DNA of 58,556 nt from Xanthomonas vasicola (GCF_000772705.2 NZ_JSBW02000023.1:1-58556), one strand, 5' to 3'; positions 45,243 through 56,380 are shown, counted from the first letter of the stretch. Made by a program: numbers and translations. The notes: generated by a model not told the origin, from the letters alone.

Positions 45243-46162
45243 TGCCATTGCTGCACCCAGCGGTTCGTTTCATCGGCGCTGCCCTGCTTGCCTTGGCAGC
45301 GCCGTTGGCCTGCGCGCAAGCGCACGACCGTTCGCTCTACGATGCACTCGCCGACCTGAACGTTGAACGCCTGCCTGGCGCCCAGCGCTCAGAGGCGGTC
45401 GTTTCTCTGTACGAACGCATGGTCGGCACCGCCGATCCCTGCGCTGCCGCCAAGCTGCCTTTTGACGAGGACGATCTGTTCCGGGCGACGGTGCTCGCCG
45501 AGGGCTATTCGTTCGACCCCCGGCATGTGCACAAACTGGGATGTCTCTATGCGCGCTTGCAGCGACAGGGGCGGGTAACCCGCTGGCACATCATTTCCTA
45601 TGCCGATGCGTTGGCCTCGATCAGCCGGTTCGACGCGGCGAACCGGATACTGGCTGCGTTGCCGACGCGGCCTCTCGCACCGCTGCCCACGCTTGCATTC
45701 GAGCGACCGTTGGGATCGTCGCGACGCGTGATAGACATCGTCTCGCCGACCCAGGCTGTGGTGCGTGTGTTCGCGCTACACGATGACCGTCTGGCCATAC
45801 TCGCGGTGGTCCATCCGGATTGCCATTTCGCGGCGAACGGGCCCAACGAGATCGTGAGCAGCGAGGACGACCGCTGGCTACGCGAGCGGCTCGTGCTGCT
45901 GGTCGCACCGGGCGCTAGCCCGCCCATCGACGGCATCGCGCAATGGAATCGCCGCCAGCCCATGCTGCCGATGCACCTGATGTATCAGCGCAGCGACTGG
46001 GCTTTCCTGCACAGCATCGCTACGCCGACGTTCTATTTGGTGCGTGGCAGCACCATCCTCGAGACGTTCGCGGGCTGGCCCAATTCCGATGGACTGGCCA
46101 GGATGAAGGCGGCGTTGCAGCGGGAAAGCGCGGCAGGACACGGCAGTCGACAACGGCGCTAG
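45242..46162 (+). CDS. Exported thioredoxin-fold-like protein of unknown function
   Basis: 306 residues. ATG 45242 overlaps the stop of the cysteine-tailed protein, so translation is coupled. A Sec signal peptide (IGAALLALAAPLACA) is followed by a helical region (about 30-150) and a C-terminal domain resembling a thioredoxin fold: LAILAVVHPDCHFAANG has a single active-site-like Cys where CxxC is expected, and TPTFYLVRGSTILETFAGW resembles the cis-Pro loop and final strand. A monothiol thioredoxin-like partner suits the cysteine-rich tail of the preceding protein. The frame is open upstream from 45224 (TTG). Not recognised as any named family. Confidence 0.75.
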   Translation: MPLLHPAVRFIGAALLALAAPLACAQAHDRSLYDALADLNVERLPGAQRSEAVVSLYERMVGTADPCAAAKLPFDEDDLFRATVLAEGYSFDPRHVHKLGCLYARLQRQGRVTRWHIISYADALASISRFDAANRILAALPTRPLAPLPTLAFERPLGSSRRVIDIVSPTQAVVRVFALHDDRLAILAVVHPDCHFAANGPNEIVSSEDDRWLRERLVLLVAPGASPPIDGIAQWNRRQPMLPMHLMYQRSDWAFLHSIATPTFYLVRGSTILETFAGWPNSDGLARMKAALQRESAAGHGSRQRR

Positions 46163-46194
46163 TCAGATCAGTCTCGTGTGTCTTACGTGTAAAT

Positions 46195-47694
46195 TCATGT
46201 GCTCGGCTGGCAAGGCAGTGTCACGCACACCCGCAGGCCGCTTTCGGGACGGTTGTTCAGCTCGATTTCGCCGCCGTGTGCCAGCACGATGCTGTGCGCC
46301 ACCGACAAGCCCAGTCCGATGCCGCCGGTGTCGCGATTGCGCGAGGACTCGCCACGCACAAACGGCAGCAACAGCTGTTCGCGTTGGGTGGGATCGATGC
46401 CGGGACCATCGTCGTCGATCCACAACACGCCGTCTTCGCCCTCGCGATGCAGTTGCAGGCGGGCGCGCTTGCCGTATTTCAAGGCGTTTTCGAGCAGGTT
46501 CATGACTGCACGGCGCAATGCCAGCGGGTCGCCGTCCAGGGTGATTTCCGGGCCAGGCAGCAGCTCGGCATCGGCGCCAATATCGGTGGCGTTGTCAACC
46601 ACGCTCTCCACCAGCAAGCGCAGATCCAGCCGCGCGCGTTCGCCGCGATGCCGATCGTTCTGGATGAAGTCCAGCGCTGCGGAAATCATCGCCTTCATTT
46701 CGTCGATATCGGCCAGCGCCTTTTCGCGCAGCGTTGGCTGCAGGCCGTCCAGACGGAACGACAGCCGCGCCAGCGGCGTGCGCAGGTCGTGCGCGATCGC
46801 CGCGACCATATGCGTGCGTTCGTTGATCAGGCGGTTCAGGCGCGCCTGCATCGCGTTAAACGAATCGGCTGCGCGCACAATTTCCGGCGGGCCGCTACGT
46901 TGCAGCGCGGCGGCATCGGGATTACGGCCCAGGCGGTCGGCGGCTTCGGCAAAGCGCTTGATCGGTGCCGACAGTGCCCGCGAAAACCACCATGCCAACG
47001 GCACGTTGGCCAGCAGGCCGGCCAGAAACAGCAGCACGACATGGGTCTCGAACTCGCCCGAGAGGCCTCGACGTGGCGATTCCACCGTGCGCCACCTGCC
47101 GTCGGGCTGTTGCAGGGCGGCGGTGAAGCCGTCCAGTAGCGGGACGCCGGGGGTCAGCCGCTCGCTTTCCCATGCGCCGGGCATTTCATCCGGACGTAGC
47201 CCGGTGCCGGACAGTGCACCGGGCTGGCCGTCGCGCGGCCAGTCGTCCGGAAAGGGGGGCAGTGGTTGCGCACCAGGGCGTTCGTCAGCAACACCACCGG
47301 CATCGGCTGGGTGCTCCTGGGTGGACCACCGCTTCGCCGGGAGCATGTCCGGCTGCGGTGCTTCGCGATCGTTGGCGTAGCGATAGAACCGCACCTGCGC
47401 TTCGGGCACATCCAGCCAATGGGCAAGTAGCACTTCGGCGAACGGGTCGCGCACCTGGCCTATTGGCGGCATGGGCGCCTGCGCCGCTTCATGCACTTTC
47501 AGGGTCTGGGTGCCGGCCGGCATGCGGGTGGAGAGCAGCGCCACCACTTCCGGCGGATGCACCGGCGGCTCATAGACGGGGGTGCGCATCACCAGCAGGG
47601 CGATGCCCACCGCCTGGGCGGTGAGCAGGGCCACCGCCAACAACACAAAAGTCCGGGCAAAGATCGACAGCCCGCGACGTGCCGGTTTGCTCAC
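46195..47694 (-). CDS. Sensor histidine kinase (EnvZ/OmpR-type partner)
   Basis: 499 residues. Helix at about 12-34, then a periplasmic domain of about 190 residues with Pro/Asp-rich stretches, a second helix near 225-247, HAMP-like region, and a HisKA domain whose H-box is AAIAHDLRTPLARLSFRL. HATPase_c boxes: NLLENALKYG (N), IDDDGPGI (G1) and GLGLSVAHSIV (G2). It overlaps the response regulator gene by 4 bases (ATGA). The stimulus cannot be told from the sequence; the large periplasmic domain has no recognised ligand motif. Confidence 0.93.
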   Translation of the reverse strand: MSKPARRGLSIFARTFVLLAVALLTAQAVGIALLVMRTPVYEPPVHPPEVVALLSTRMPAGTQTLKVHEAAQAPMPPIGQVRDPFAEVLLAHWLDVPEAQVRFYRYANDREAPQPDMLPAKRWSTQEHPADAGGVADERPGAQPLPPFPDDWPRDGQPGALSGTGLRPDEMPGAWESERLTPGVPLLDGFTAALQQPDGRWRTVESPRRGLSGEFETHVVLLFLAGLLANVPLAWWFSRALSAPIKRFAEAADRLGRNPDAAALQRSGPPEIVRAADSFNAMQARLNRLINERTHMVAAIAHDLRTPLARLSFRLDGLQPTLREKALADIDEMKAMISAALDFIQNDRHRGERARLDLRLLVESVVDNATDIGADAELLPGPEITLDGDPLALRRAVMNLLENALKYGKRARLQLHREGEDGVLWIDDDGPGIDPTQREQLLLPFVRGESSRNRDTGGIGLGLSVAHSIVLAHGGEIELNNRPESGLRVCVTLPCQPST

Positions 47695-48419
47695 AAGCGC
47701 GAGACGCCCGGCAGCAGCATGTAACCTTCGTTGCGTACGGTGCGAATCAACTCGGTATGGACGCGCTCATTGATCTTGCGACGCAGGCGGCTGATCTGGC
47801 TGTCGATGGCGCGGTCGTAGACGTCGGTGTCGCGGCCGCGGGCGTAGTCCAGCAGCTGGTCGCGGCTGAGCACGCGCTGCGGGTGTTCGACGAAGGTACG
47901 CAGCAACGCGAACTCGCCATCGGACAGATTGATGAAGATGCCGGTGGGGTCGCGCAGGTCGCGGCGCACCACATCCAGCCGCCAGCCGGCGAATTCGTAG
48001 ACATTGCCGCGCTGATCGGCCTGCTCGTTGCTGGCCTGGCTGCGCCGCAACAGGGCGCGCACACGGGCCAGCAATTCGCGTGGATTGCAGGGCTTGGCCA
48101 GGTAATCGTCGGCGCCGACTTCCAGGCCGATGATGCGGTCGGTGTCGTTGCCCAGGGCGCTGAGCATGATGACCGCAGGTGAACCGCGCTCGCTGGCCAG
48201 GGCACGCGCGGCGCTCAGCCCATCTTCTCCCGGCATCATCACGTCGAGTACGATGAGGTCCGGGCGGCGCTGCGCCATGGCGGTGCGCATCTCTGCCACG
48301 TTTTCAGCCATATCCACCTGGTAGCCGTGCGCGCTCAGAAATTCGCCGATCAGCTTGCGCAGGTCCGGGTCGTCGTCTACCACGAGAACGCAGGGTTGTT
48401 GCAGGTCCATGGGGGTCAT
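47691..48419 (-). CDS. OmpR-family response regulator
   Basis: 242 residues. Receiver domain 1-120: VVDDDPDLRKL with acidic pair, LIVLDVMMPGEDGL with the phospho-Asp, ALGNDTDR (Thr/Ser switch region replaced by Ala-Leu-Gly) and KPCNPREL. DNA-binding winged helix about 145-240, with LSDGEFALLRTF and DRAIDSQISRLRRKI. Start at 48419 (MTPMDLQ) or 48410; neither has a strong ribosome site. It is the first gene of the two-component operon, divergent from a glycosyltransferase gene. Confidence 0.93.
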   Translation of the reverse strand: MTPMDLQQPCVLVVDDDPDLRKLIGEFLSAHGYQVDMAENVAEMRTAMAQRRPDLIVLDVMMPGEDGLSAARALASERGSPAVIMLSALGNDTDRIIGLEVGADDYLAKPCNPRELLARVRALLRRSQASNEQADQRGNVYEFAGWRLDVVRRDLRDPTGIFINLSDGEFALLRTFVEHPQRVLSRDQLLDYARGRDTDVYDRAIDSQISRLRRKINERVHTELIRTVRNEGYMLLPGVSRL

Positions 48420-48635
48420 CGTCTGTGGCGCGGAGGTTGGCCCGCGCAAGGTGGTGGCTGCCGTAGACATGGTGCTGGCAATTGCAAGGCTGGAAGCACG
48501 CATCATAATGATCGAATTTGTCAACCATTGGCACACGTGTAACGCACCATGACAGAACTGGACATCGCGCAGGAATCTATGGCATCGACACTATGCCGCT
48601 GTACTGGCGCGTGCGCGCATGACAAGGCGTTTCCG

Positions 48636-49649
48636 ATGATGCGGGTGATCAGTCGCGACAATGGCGTTGGCCTGACCCGCGACATGGTGCTGATGGCCGA
48701 AACACTGCGCGCCGGCGGGGTGCCGGTGCAGGAAGTAGGATTCACCAGCCAGCGCCTGCACGACACCGGTCGCGAGGCGCGCCTTTGGGCCAGCCGCGTG
48801 CTATTCGGGCGGGTGCCGCTACAGATCTTTTCCGAACGCGTGTACAAGCGCTGCCTGCTGCTAGGGCAGATCAACCTGCTGGTGCCTAATCCGGAATGGC
48901 TGCTGCCCAAGTGGCTGCCATTGCTGCCGCGCTTCGATGCGGTGTTGTGCAAGACCCACCATGCCGAGCGGATCTTCCGCAGCTTGGGGTGTGCCACACG
49001 CTTTATCGGCTTCACCAGCCCGGATCGGTACGACGCGCGCGTGTTTCGTCAGCGCGCTTTCTTCCACCTGGCCGGGCGCAGTACCGCCAAGGGGACGCGC
49101 GTGCTGCTGGAGACCTGGCAGCGGCATCCGGAGTGGCCGCTGCTGACGGTGGTGCAGAACCCGCGCACCGCCGGCAAGCCGGTGGTGGCGCCCAATATCG
49201 ACCACCGCGTGGGATACCTGGACGATGCCGAACTGCGCCGCATGCAAAACGCGCATCTGTTCCATCTGTGCCCCTCCGAGGCCGAGGGGTTTGGCCATTA
49301 CTTGATGGAAGCGCTGAGCGTTGGCGCGGTGACACTGGCCACCGACGGCGAGCCGATGAACGAGCTGATCAGGCCAGAACATGGTGTATTGATTCCGGTG
49401 GCCGAGGTGCGTCAGCGCCGTCTGGCATCGTATTACTACGCAGACGCGGCGGGCATTGCGCAGGCAGTAGAAACCGCCCTGGCATTGCCGCAGGCGCAGC
49501 TGGATCAGTTGTCGGCCAACGCACGCGCGTTCTACCAGGCCAACGACGCGGCATTTGCCGCGCGCTTTCGCAATGCAGTCCTGGCGTCGCTGCCGGAGCA
49601 TGCAGTGGATCCTGTGGCTATCGTGGCGCCGGCTGCTGTCGAAAACTGA
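48636..49649 (+). CDS. GT4-like glycosyltransferase
   Basis: 337 residues. An N-terminal GT-B start MRVISRDNGVGLTRDM, then INLLVPNPEWLLP and a C-terminal GT4 donor-binding segment FHLCPSEAEGFGHYLMEALSVGAVTLATDGEPMNE, including the EX7E pair. GT4 enzymes use nucleotide sugars and retain the anomeric configuration. The acceptor is unknown. The frame is open from 48549; 48636 is chosen because the fold begins there. It stands apart from the LPS locus. Confidence 0.83.
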   Translation: MMRVISRDNGVGLTRDMVLMAETLRAGGVPVQEVGFTSQRLHDTGREARLWASRVLFGRVPLQIFSERVYKRCLLLGQINLLVPNPEWLLPKWLPLLPRFDAVLCKTHHAERIFRSLGCATRFIGFTSPDRYDARVFRQRAFFHLAGRSTAKGTRVLLETWQRHPEWPLLTVVQNPRTAGKPVVAPNIDHRVGYLDDAELRRMQNAHLFHLCPSEAEGFGHYLMEALSVGAVTLATDGEPMNELIRPEHGVLIPVAEVRQRRLASYYYADAAGIAQAVETALALPQAQLDQLSANARAFYQANDAAFAARFRNAVLASLPEHAVDPVAIVAPAAVEN

Positions 49650-49892
49650 CGGCGTCACCGTCATCACTGCCAGACCTGCTGCATCTTCCAGCGCGTAAGC
49701 CGAAGACGGTGTTGTTCGCACGGTGCATCGCCCTGCGGATGCCGGCAAGCGCAAATAGACGCCGGCACGCGGGGCGCGGCGGCAAATGCATAGCACAGTC
49801 AGCTGCAAATCTTCCCTGACGAGCGCGGCACAGCCCGCGTCCGCCATCTGCATGCCGTGCGCAGATGCGTCATCTAGCCAGGGAAATTTACG

Positions 49893-50446
49893 ATAGCCCA
49901 CACACGGCCACACGTTGCCGTTATCACTGCAGTCCTCGCAGCGCTCAGCTGGGGAGGTTGTGCGAACTTTTGTCGTGCTACGCATGATGCGCCTCGTCCA
50001 TACGCGCATCGTGAGCCGCCACCGCCACCGCCACCGCCACCGCCATCGAGTGCAAGAACAATCGATGCATTAGGGGCTTGTGCGCCAGAACATGGTTTGG
50101 TCCCAACCCCGCCGACGTCGCGCACCGCGCTGCGCCGGAGCGGCTGGACCGGTCAGCCTTCGACGGCTGCCTTGTATACAACGGCGTAGCGCCGCCGCCG
50201 CCGCCACCGCCAGGTGCGGATAGGGACGCATTCGACGCACCCGATGCAGCAGACGGACCACCGGGTGCTCCGCCTTACGATTCGGAATTCGACGCAGCGC
50301 TGCAGGCATGCGCCACCGCGGAAGGTGTCGCAGCGCCGATGCCGGAGCTGCCGCCCGACGTGCTGGCGGAATCTCTGGATGCTGCAGGATTTGAGCCGCC
50401 ACCGCCACCGCCACCGCCACCGCCACCGCCACCGCCACCGCGCTGA
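49893..50446 (+). pseudogene. Polyproline repeat protein, frameshifted
   Basis: In one frame, from 49878, a hydrophobic AVITAVLAALSWGGCANF start leads to a run of ten prolines coded by CCACCG units (50016-50045), then SSARTIDALGACAPEHG. This frame stops at 50187. A second frame, open from 50078, continues the same repeat style: FDGCLVYNGVAPPPPPPP, then FDAALQACATAEGV, and ends in fifteen prolines and Arg at 50446. A one-base shift between about 50100 and 50160 would join them. The first in-frame initiator position is ATA (49893), so the true ATG may also be mutated. Xanthomonads have several such FDACL/GVxPP-type proteins of unknown function. Confidence 0.65.
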
Positions 50447-50741
50447 TGCGGATATGCGACGTCAGCGGCCGGCAGCCGTAGGACTGTCGAAGGATCAGAC
50501 GCTGCGGCAATGGCCCATAACCACAGAGTTCGGTGCGCACCCCGCCTGCATGCAGGGTGCGACTCACCGGGCACATCTGCGCAATGCGCGTGCCGCACTG
50601 GGGCTAACAGTCGCCTCGCTGGTCTTGTTCCGTCAGCGCGCAGTGACCGCAGCGCCCGTCCACCAAAGAACGGCGGTGATCGCGCTCGCCACGATGACGG
50701 CCAGCAAGCGGCCAGTCATAGCTTTTTCCGAAGCAGTCCAT

Positions 50742-50758
50742 ATACTGCTCCCCAGTAT
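50742..50758. promoter_or_regulatory. FrmR/RcnR-type operator
   Basis: ATACTG-CTCCC-CAGTAT: a perfect 6-base inverted repeat. On the minus strand it reads TACT-GGGGAG-C-AGTA, the TACT-G6-N-AGTA form recognised by RcnR- and FrmR-type repressors. It lies 16 bases before the frmR start and probably overlaps the promoter, so frmR likely represses its own operon. Confidence 0.82.
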
Positions 50759-50773
50759 TTTGCCGGAGCCGCC

Positions 50774-52223
<1,450 letters not shown>

Positions 52224-52292
52224 CCGTACGGCCAGGATCGGCGCGCGGCCGCTTCCGCGCACGTAGTACCCGAGACTCCGGGGAGGGGCGTA

Positions 52293-52868
52293 ATGACGAA
52301 TGTGTCGATTCATCCTTCCGTAGATGGCGGTGTTGCGCGAGGCGGCGCAGAAGGTTTTCAAGGCGGCACGCTTGAATGCCACTGCGCCAGTAACAAGGCG
52401 ACCGTGGACCTGTCTGCGCAGACCGCGCACAACCACGCCTGCGGTTGCAGTGAATGCTGGAAGCCCGACGGCGCGAAGTTCTCTGTGGTGGCCGTGGTGC
52501 CGCGAGATAGCGTCAAAGTGACGGCGCACGAAGAGAAGCTGGAGATCGTCGATGAAAGCGCGACGATTCAGCGTCACGCGTGCACCGGTTGCGGCGTGCA
52601 TCTGTATGGCCGGATCGAGAACAAGGACCATGCGTTCTATGGTCTGGATTTCGTGCACACCGGGTTGTCGAAGCAACAGGGCTGGTCGGCGCCCGGTTTT
52701 GCAGCGTTCGTGTCATCCATCACCGAAACCGGCACGCAGCCGGAGCAGATGGATGGGGTGCGTGCGCGCCTGAGCGAACTTGGGTTGTCGCCGTACGACT
52801 GCCTGTCGCCGGCGTTGATGGGTGCCCTGTCTGCACATGGAGCGCGCAAGAAGGGTCTGTTGCATTGA
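52293..52868 (+). CDS. gfa: S-(hydroxymethyl)glutathione synthase (GFA)
   Basis: 191 residues. [14 protein letters not shown], then [17 protein letters not shown] and [12 protein letters not shown] supply the zinc-binding cysteines typical of Gfa (CENP-V/GFA) enzymes. It is thought to speed the condensation of formaldehyde with glutathione. It lies 69 bases after adhC and is followed by a hairpin and fghA. In Paracoccus, gfa is likewise next to the class III dehydrogenase gene. Confidence 0.95.
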   Translation: MTNVSIHPSVDGGVARGGAEGFQGGTLECHCASNKATVDLSAQTAHNHACGCSECWKPDGAKFSVVAVVPRDSVKVTAHEEKLEIVDESATIQRHACTGCGVHLYGRIENKDHAFYGLDFVHTGLSKQQGWSAPGFAAFVSSITETGTQPEQMDGVRARLSELGLSPYDCLSPALMGALSAHGARKKGLLH

Positions 52869-52875
52869 TGGTCCA

Positions 52876-52910
52876 ACCCTGAAGCCGGCGAGCCGGCTGC
52901 AGGGTTTTCT
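52876..52910 (+). terminator. Hairpin with T-run between gfa and fghA
   Basis: AACCCTG ... CAGGGTT arms enclose an inner AGCCGG/CCGGCT stem, followed by TTTTCTCTT. It could reduce read-through into fghA. Confidence 0.75.
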
Positions 52911-52927
52911 CTTCGTAAGGAATCTTC

Positions 52928-53758
52928 ATGGAACGTATCGAACACCGTGCCTGTTTTGGCGGTTGGCAGGATGTCTATCGGCATCAGTCGCAGACCTTGA
53001 ACTGCAGCATGCAGGTGGGCGTGTACCTGCCGCCGCAAGCCGCCGACGGCCCGTTGCCGGTGCTGTACTGGCTGAGCGGTTTGACCTGCACCGAACAAAA
53101 TTTCATCAGCAAGGCCGGCGCGCAACGCTACGCCGCCGAGCATGGCGTGATCCTGGTGGCGCCGGACACCAGCCCGCGTGGCGACGATGTGGCGGATGCG
53201 GACGGCTACGATATCGGCAAGGGTGCTGGCTTTTACGTCAATGCCACGCAAGCACCGTGGGCAGCGCATTACCGCATGTACGACTACGTGGTGAACGAAT
53301 TACCGGCGTTGATCGAAGCAAACTTCGCCACCACTGGCGTGCGTGCGATCAGCGGCCACTCGATGGGCGGGCATGGCGCCTTGACCATTGCATTGAAAAA
53401 CCCGGGGCGCTATCGCAGTGTGTCGGCGTTTTCGCCGATCGTAGCGCCCAGCCAGGTGCCATGGGGAGAGAAAGCATTTGGCCAGTATCTGGGCGACGAT
53501 CGCGCCACGTGGAAAGCCTACGATGCTACGGCCTTGATCGCTGAAGCTCAGGAGCGTCTGCCGCTGTTGATCGATCAAGGCGATGCCGACGAATTTCTTC
53601 AAAACCAGCTGAAAACAGCGCTATTTGAAGATGCCGCCAAGACCGCGGGCTACCCGGTGACAGTGCGGCTGCAGCCCGGCTACGACCACAGCTATTACTT
53701 CATCTCAAGCTTTATCGGCGAGCACATTGCATATCATGCTGCGGCGTTGCGTGGGTGA
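52928..53758 (+). CDS. fghA: S-formylglutathione hydrolase
   Basis: 276 residues of the esterase D family. [26 protein letters not shown] and [11 protein letters not shown] (nucleophile Ser) are conserved; the acid and His follow in QGDADEFL and GYDHSYYF. It hydrolyses S-formylglutathione to formate and glutathione, completing the pathway. It is separated from gfa by a hairpin, so its level may be lower or attenuated. Confidence 0.96.
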   Translation: MERIEHRACFGGWQDVYRHQSQTLNCSMQVGVYLPPQAADGPLPVLYWLSGLTCTEQNFISKAGAQRYAAEHGVILVAPDTSPRGDDVADADGYDIGKGAGFYVNATQAPWAAHYRMYDYVVNELPALIEANFATTGVRAISGHSMGGHGALTIALKNPGRYRSVSAFSPIVAPSQVPWGEKAFGQYLGDDRATWKAYDATALIAEAQERLPLLIDQGDADEFLQNQLKTALFEDAAKTAGYPVTVRLQPGYDHSYYFISSFIGEHIAYHAAALRG

Positions 53759-53823
53759 GCGCGGGGCGATTGTGTATGTGGGATGGGTGCGCAGGGCGAC
53801 TGATAGCTGCGTGACGTGGAGGC

Positions 53824-54156
53824 ATGTTCGCACTGGCATCGATCGCCTTGCTGGTCCACGGCATTGCGTGCAATAGCGCGCTGATCTTTTTTGGCGCCGC
53901 CTGCCTGGTCAGCGGCAGCTTGATCTATCGCTCCACTTACCTGCCGCGCGCGTTGGGTATGCTGATGCTGTTGGCGTGCATCAGCTATCGCATCACCGCA
54001 TTTGCCGAACTGTCGGCGTCGGAACTTGCTGCAACGATTACCCCGGGCATCCTGTTGTCAGTGCTCGTTGGCGAAACAGCCCTGTGCCTGTGGCTGCTGC
54101 TCAACGGCGTCAATCGCGCGCACTGGGATGCCCGGGTTTCAGAATCTTCGGCTTAA
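53824..54156 (+). CDS. DUF4386-like membrane protein, probably N-terminally truncated
   Basis: 110 residues with three to four hydrophobic helices. FGAACLVSGSLIYRSTYLPRALGMLML and LVGETALCLWLLLNGVN match the C-terminal half of DUF4386 proteins, which are usually about 230 residues long. The first half is missing, so this is probably a remnant. Start uncertain. It overlaps the convergent next gene by 4 bases. Confidence 0.6.
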   Translation: MFALASIALLVHGIACNSALIFFGAACLVSGSLIYRSTYLPRALGMLMLLACISYRITAFAELSASELAATITPGILLSVLVGETALCLWLLLNGVNRAHWDARVSESSA

Positions 54157-54491
54157 CGGACGTCGCGCATTTCCCAGTGCGAGCCGGCTAGCGCCTGCAT
54201 GCGCTGTTTGAAAAGGTCACCGGGAATGCTGGTGGTGGCAACCAGGTCGATGCGCAGGTCGTGCTGTTTGCCAGTCACCGTCGCTGCCGGGTCTGTGATG
54301 CCCAGGCTGGGATCCACCTCGTCCGGGTCGGGCTGCAGCTGACGCCAACGATCGAACCAGGCCGCATCGCGCAGCGCCGCCTGCAACTGTTCGGCGAACG
54401 CCTCGGCGCCATTGGCGGTAAAGCTCACCGAGGGCGCGCTACCGCGAGCGAGCTTGGGATCGGGCAGGCTGATCGAATAGCTGACAGGCAT
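54153..54491 (-). CDS. Hypothetical protein
   Basis: 112 residues, soluble, no signal peptide. MPVSYSISLPDPKLARG at the start and DLVATTSIPGDLFKQRMQALAGSHWEMRDVR at the end; composition resembles other chromosomal genes. It is not recognised. The ATG at 54491 has a weak GAGGTTTG ribosome site. Convergent with the DUF4386 remnant. Confidence 0.65.
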   Translation of the reverse strand: MPVSYSISLPDPKLARGSAPSVSFTANGAEAFAEQLQAALRDAAWFDRWRQLQPDPDEVDPSLGITDPAATVTGKQHDLRIDLVATTSIPGDLFKQRMQALAGSHWEMRDVR

Positions 54492-54787
54492 ATGCAAACC
54501 TCAGATGGATGACGCCGGCACGTTAGTGCAGCGTAGGTGAGCATTCCGTCGACAGGCGGGCAGGGTATAGCCGCGAAGGAACCCTCTCGGCGTTGTCTAA
54601 ACGACTGGATGCCGGTGCTTGAGTGAACGCTCAATGGTTGCGCGAATACCAACGGTGTTAGGTAGGCTGGTGTTGAGCTACCCAGTTTCGATCTTCAACC
54701 GGTCAGTGTCGTTACGACTCGGTAGCGTGCTACCTGCCGCCGGGGTACAACACCCAGTTGGCGAGCTGCTGGCCTGGGGGGCTTTGT

Positions 54788-54870
54788 TGCAGACTCCTCG
54801 CCGACCCACATCGCGAAACCCGCTGCAAGTACGTCCTTGTCCGTTCTTGCGCGACGGTAGGCGGGCGATG
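54788..54870 (-). repeat. Dispersed intergenic repeat, copy 2
   Basis: On the minus strand this shows GGACGTACTTGCAGCG followed by a similar GC-rich tail to CTGCA, and an upstream CGCCTACCGT segment, as in copy 1 at 24780-24888. The palindrome of copy 1 is absent. Short open frames across it are not called as genes. The rest of the gap 54492-54938 shows no gene. Confidence 0.72.
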
Positions 54871-54938
54871 ACCCCTGGAGACGGCCAGTGCGCGAGGTTT
54901 CAGCTCGTAATAAGCTGAGTTCCAGGCGGTGGTGAGGA

Positions 54939-55902
54939 TCAACCGCTAGCCCACGCCTCAGGCCGAAGCGTGTGTGGTTCGGCGGCAAATGCGACTGCCA
55001 GCGCGCCTCTGCCGACGTTGACCATGCCGGTCAGGCTCATCACGCTTTCGAACAATTCCACGCCGCGGGTTTGGCAGGCGCTTTGCAGTGCGGCGTAGCC
55101 GGGCAGGGCGTGCCGTTCGGCGAGTTCGCCGCCGTAGCCCACGCACACCGTTGGGGTCATCAACCCCTCGCGGATCTTGCGCACGGTGAAGCCGAACAAC
55201 GTCTCCGCTGAGGGCTCGAAGCCTTTGAGCTTGGCCACCGGCTCGGTGACGCCGCGGTAGGCGCGCTGCACCGGTTAGATGTCCAGCGCGCTCCCCAGCG
55301 CAGCGCAGATCAGGCCGGCGCTACGATCGCCCTTGGTGCGCGCGCGTGCGCGCAGGTAGTAGAGATCGCGCGGAATCATGTAGCCGTAGGTGTGCTCGGC
55401 CAGATGTTCCAGGCGGGTGCGGATGGTTGCCACGCTCTGGCCCTGGTCGCGCAGGAACACTGCTTCTACGGCGGTGATGCCCTGGCCGGCGAACAGGTTG
55501 AGCGTGTCGATCACCCGTAACGCAAACGGCGAGGTGTGGCCGGCGGCCTGTCGGATCGGCTTGGACTCGTTGAGGATCGCGAAGCTGGTCTGCATCGCGT
55601 TGTCGAAGATCTGGCTGCGCAGTTTGGAAATGGTCAAACAAAATACATGGTCGTAGTCGATGACCAGTTGTTTGCAGAAACAGATCGCGGATCTGGTTGA
55701 CCGAAAACGGTGTGGTTTCCGCTTCGTGTCCACGCTCGGCCACATGCGCCTGCAGAAAGCTCAGCGTGGCTTCTTCGTCGCGGTGATCGGCCAGCACGGC
55801 CTCGCCGATGCGCACGCTGATCGGCAGCACAATGACATTATTACGTTGGATGAAGTCCTGCGGCAGGTCGCACGCACTGTCCACTACGATTCCGATACGC
55901 AC
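54939..55902 (-). pseudogene. DegV family protein, disrupted
   Basis: RIGIVVDSACDLPQDFIQRNNVIVLPISVRI begins a DegV/FakB-type lipid-binding protein (GGAGG 8 bases before the GTG at 55902). After VNQIRDLFLQ an extra base near 55683 moves the frame to QLVIDYDHVFCLTISKLRSQ, which continues through the DegV core. A TAA at 55275-55277 stands where a Lys codon is expected (SALDI*P), and the same frame resumes with KLKGFEPSAETLFGFTVRK to the end. Two lesions make it inactive. DegV proteins bind fatty acids and can serve fatty-acid kinase; that cannot happen here. Confidence 0.88.
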
Positions 55903-56380
55903 CGTCACCCCCTCCGCCTGTTGCGTTGTCTGTAGTGCGAACGCTATCCCAAACGCTCCTGTGCGTAGACCTGACATGGAGGTTCGTGGCGTGTATCGCG
56001 TGGATGGCCGCGGGGTCGGCGCACGTAGGTTTAGGCGTCACTACACCACTGCGCCGGGATAGGCATTTCACGGACAACTGGCACCGCGTCGGCATGCCGA
56101 GATGTGGCCGATGCGCATATGGCTGTGCACCGTTGGCCACCTTGGTGCGCCCTTGTCCTGACGCGACACGTGCCGCCGCGCGCTGTCCTGGTCGCTAACT
56201 GATAGCCAGCGCACGCTCCGAGTGCAAGGTAGCGCCCGTTATCGCGCTTGGGGGGCTAGGGCTGCCGGAATCGCTAGCTCCCCTCGCGACGCCACTGCTA
56301 GGATTTAAGCCCGATCGCCGCACGACAGATCTCGACGGCGCCGCACAGTGCCGCCGTGCTGGATCATACGAAGCGTCAAC
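55903..56380. other. Gap between degV and the GH12 genes
   Basis: No gene is supported on either strand; the frames seen lack family likeness. It probably holds the GH12 promoter, which I cannot fix. Confidence 0.4.

Noticed and set aside
50016..50045. CCACCG repeats as a CRISPR-like array
   Set aside because: The units are contiguous hexanucleotides without spacers and code for proline.
54695..54988. Short minus-strand frame over repeat copy 2
   Set aside because: It lies in the repeat, and the same repeat reads differently in copy 1.
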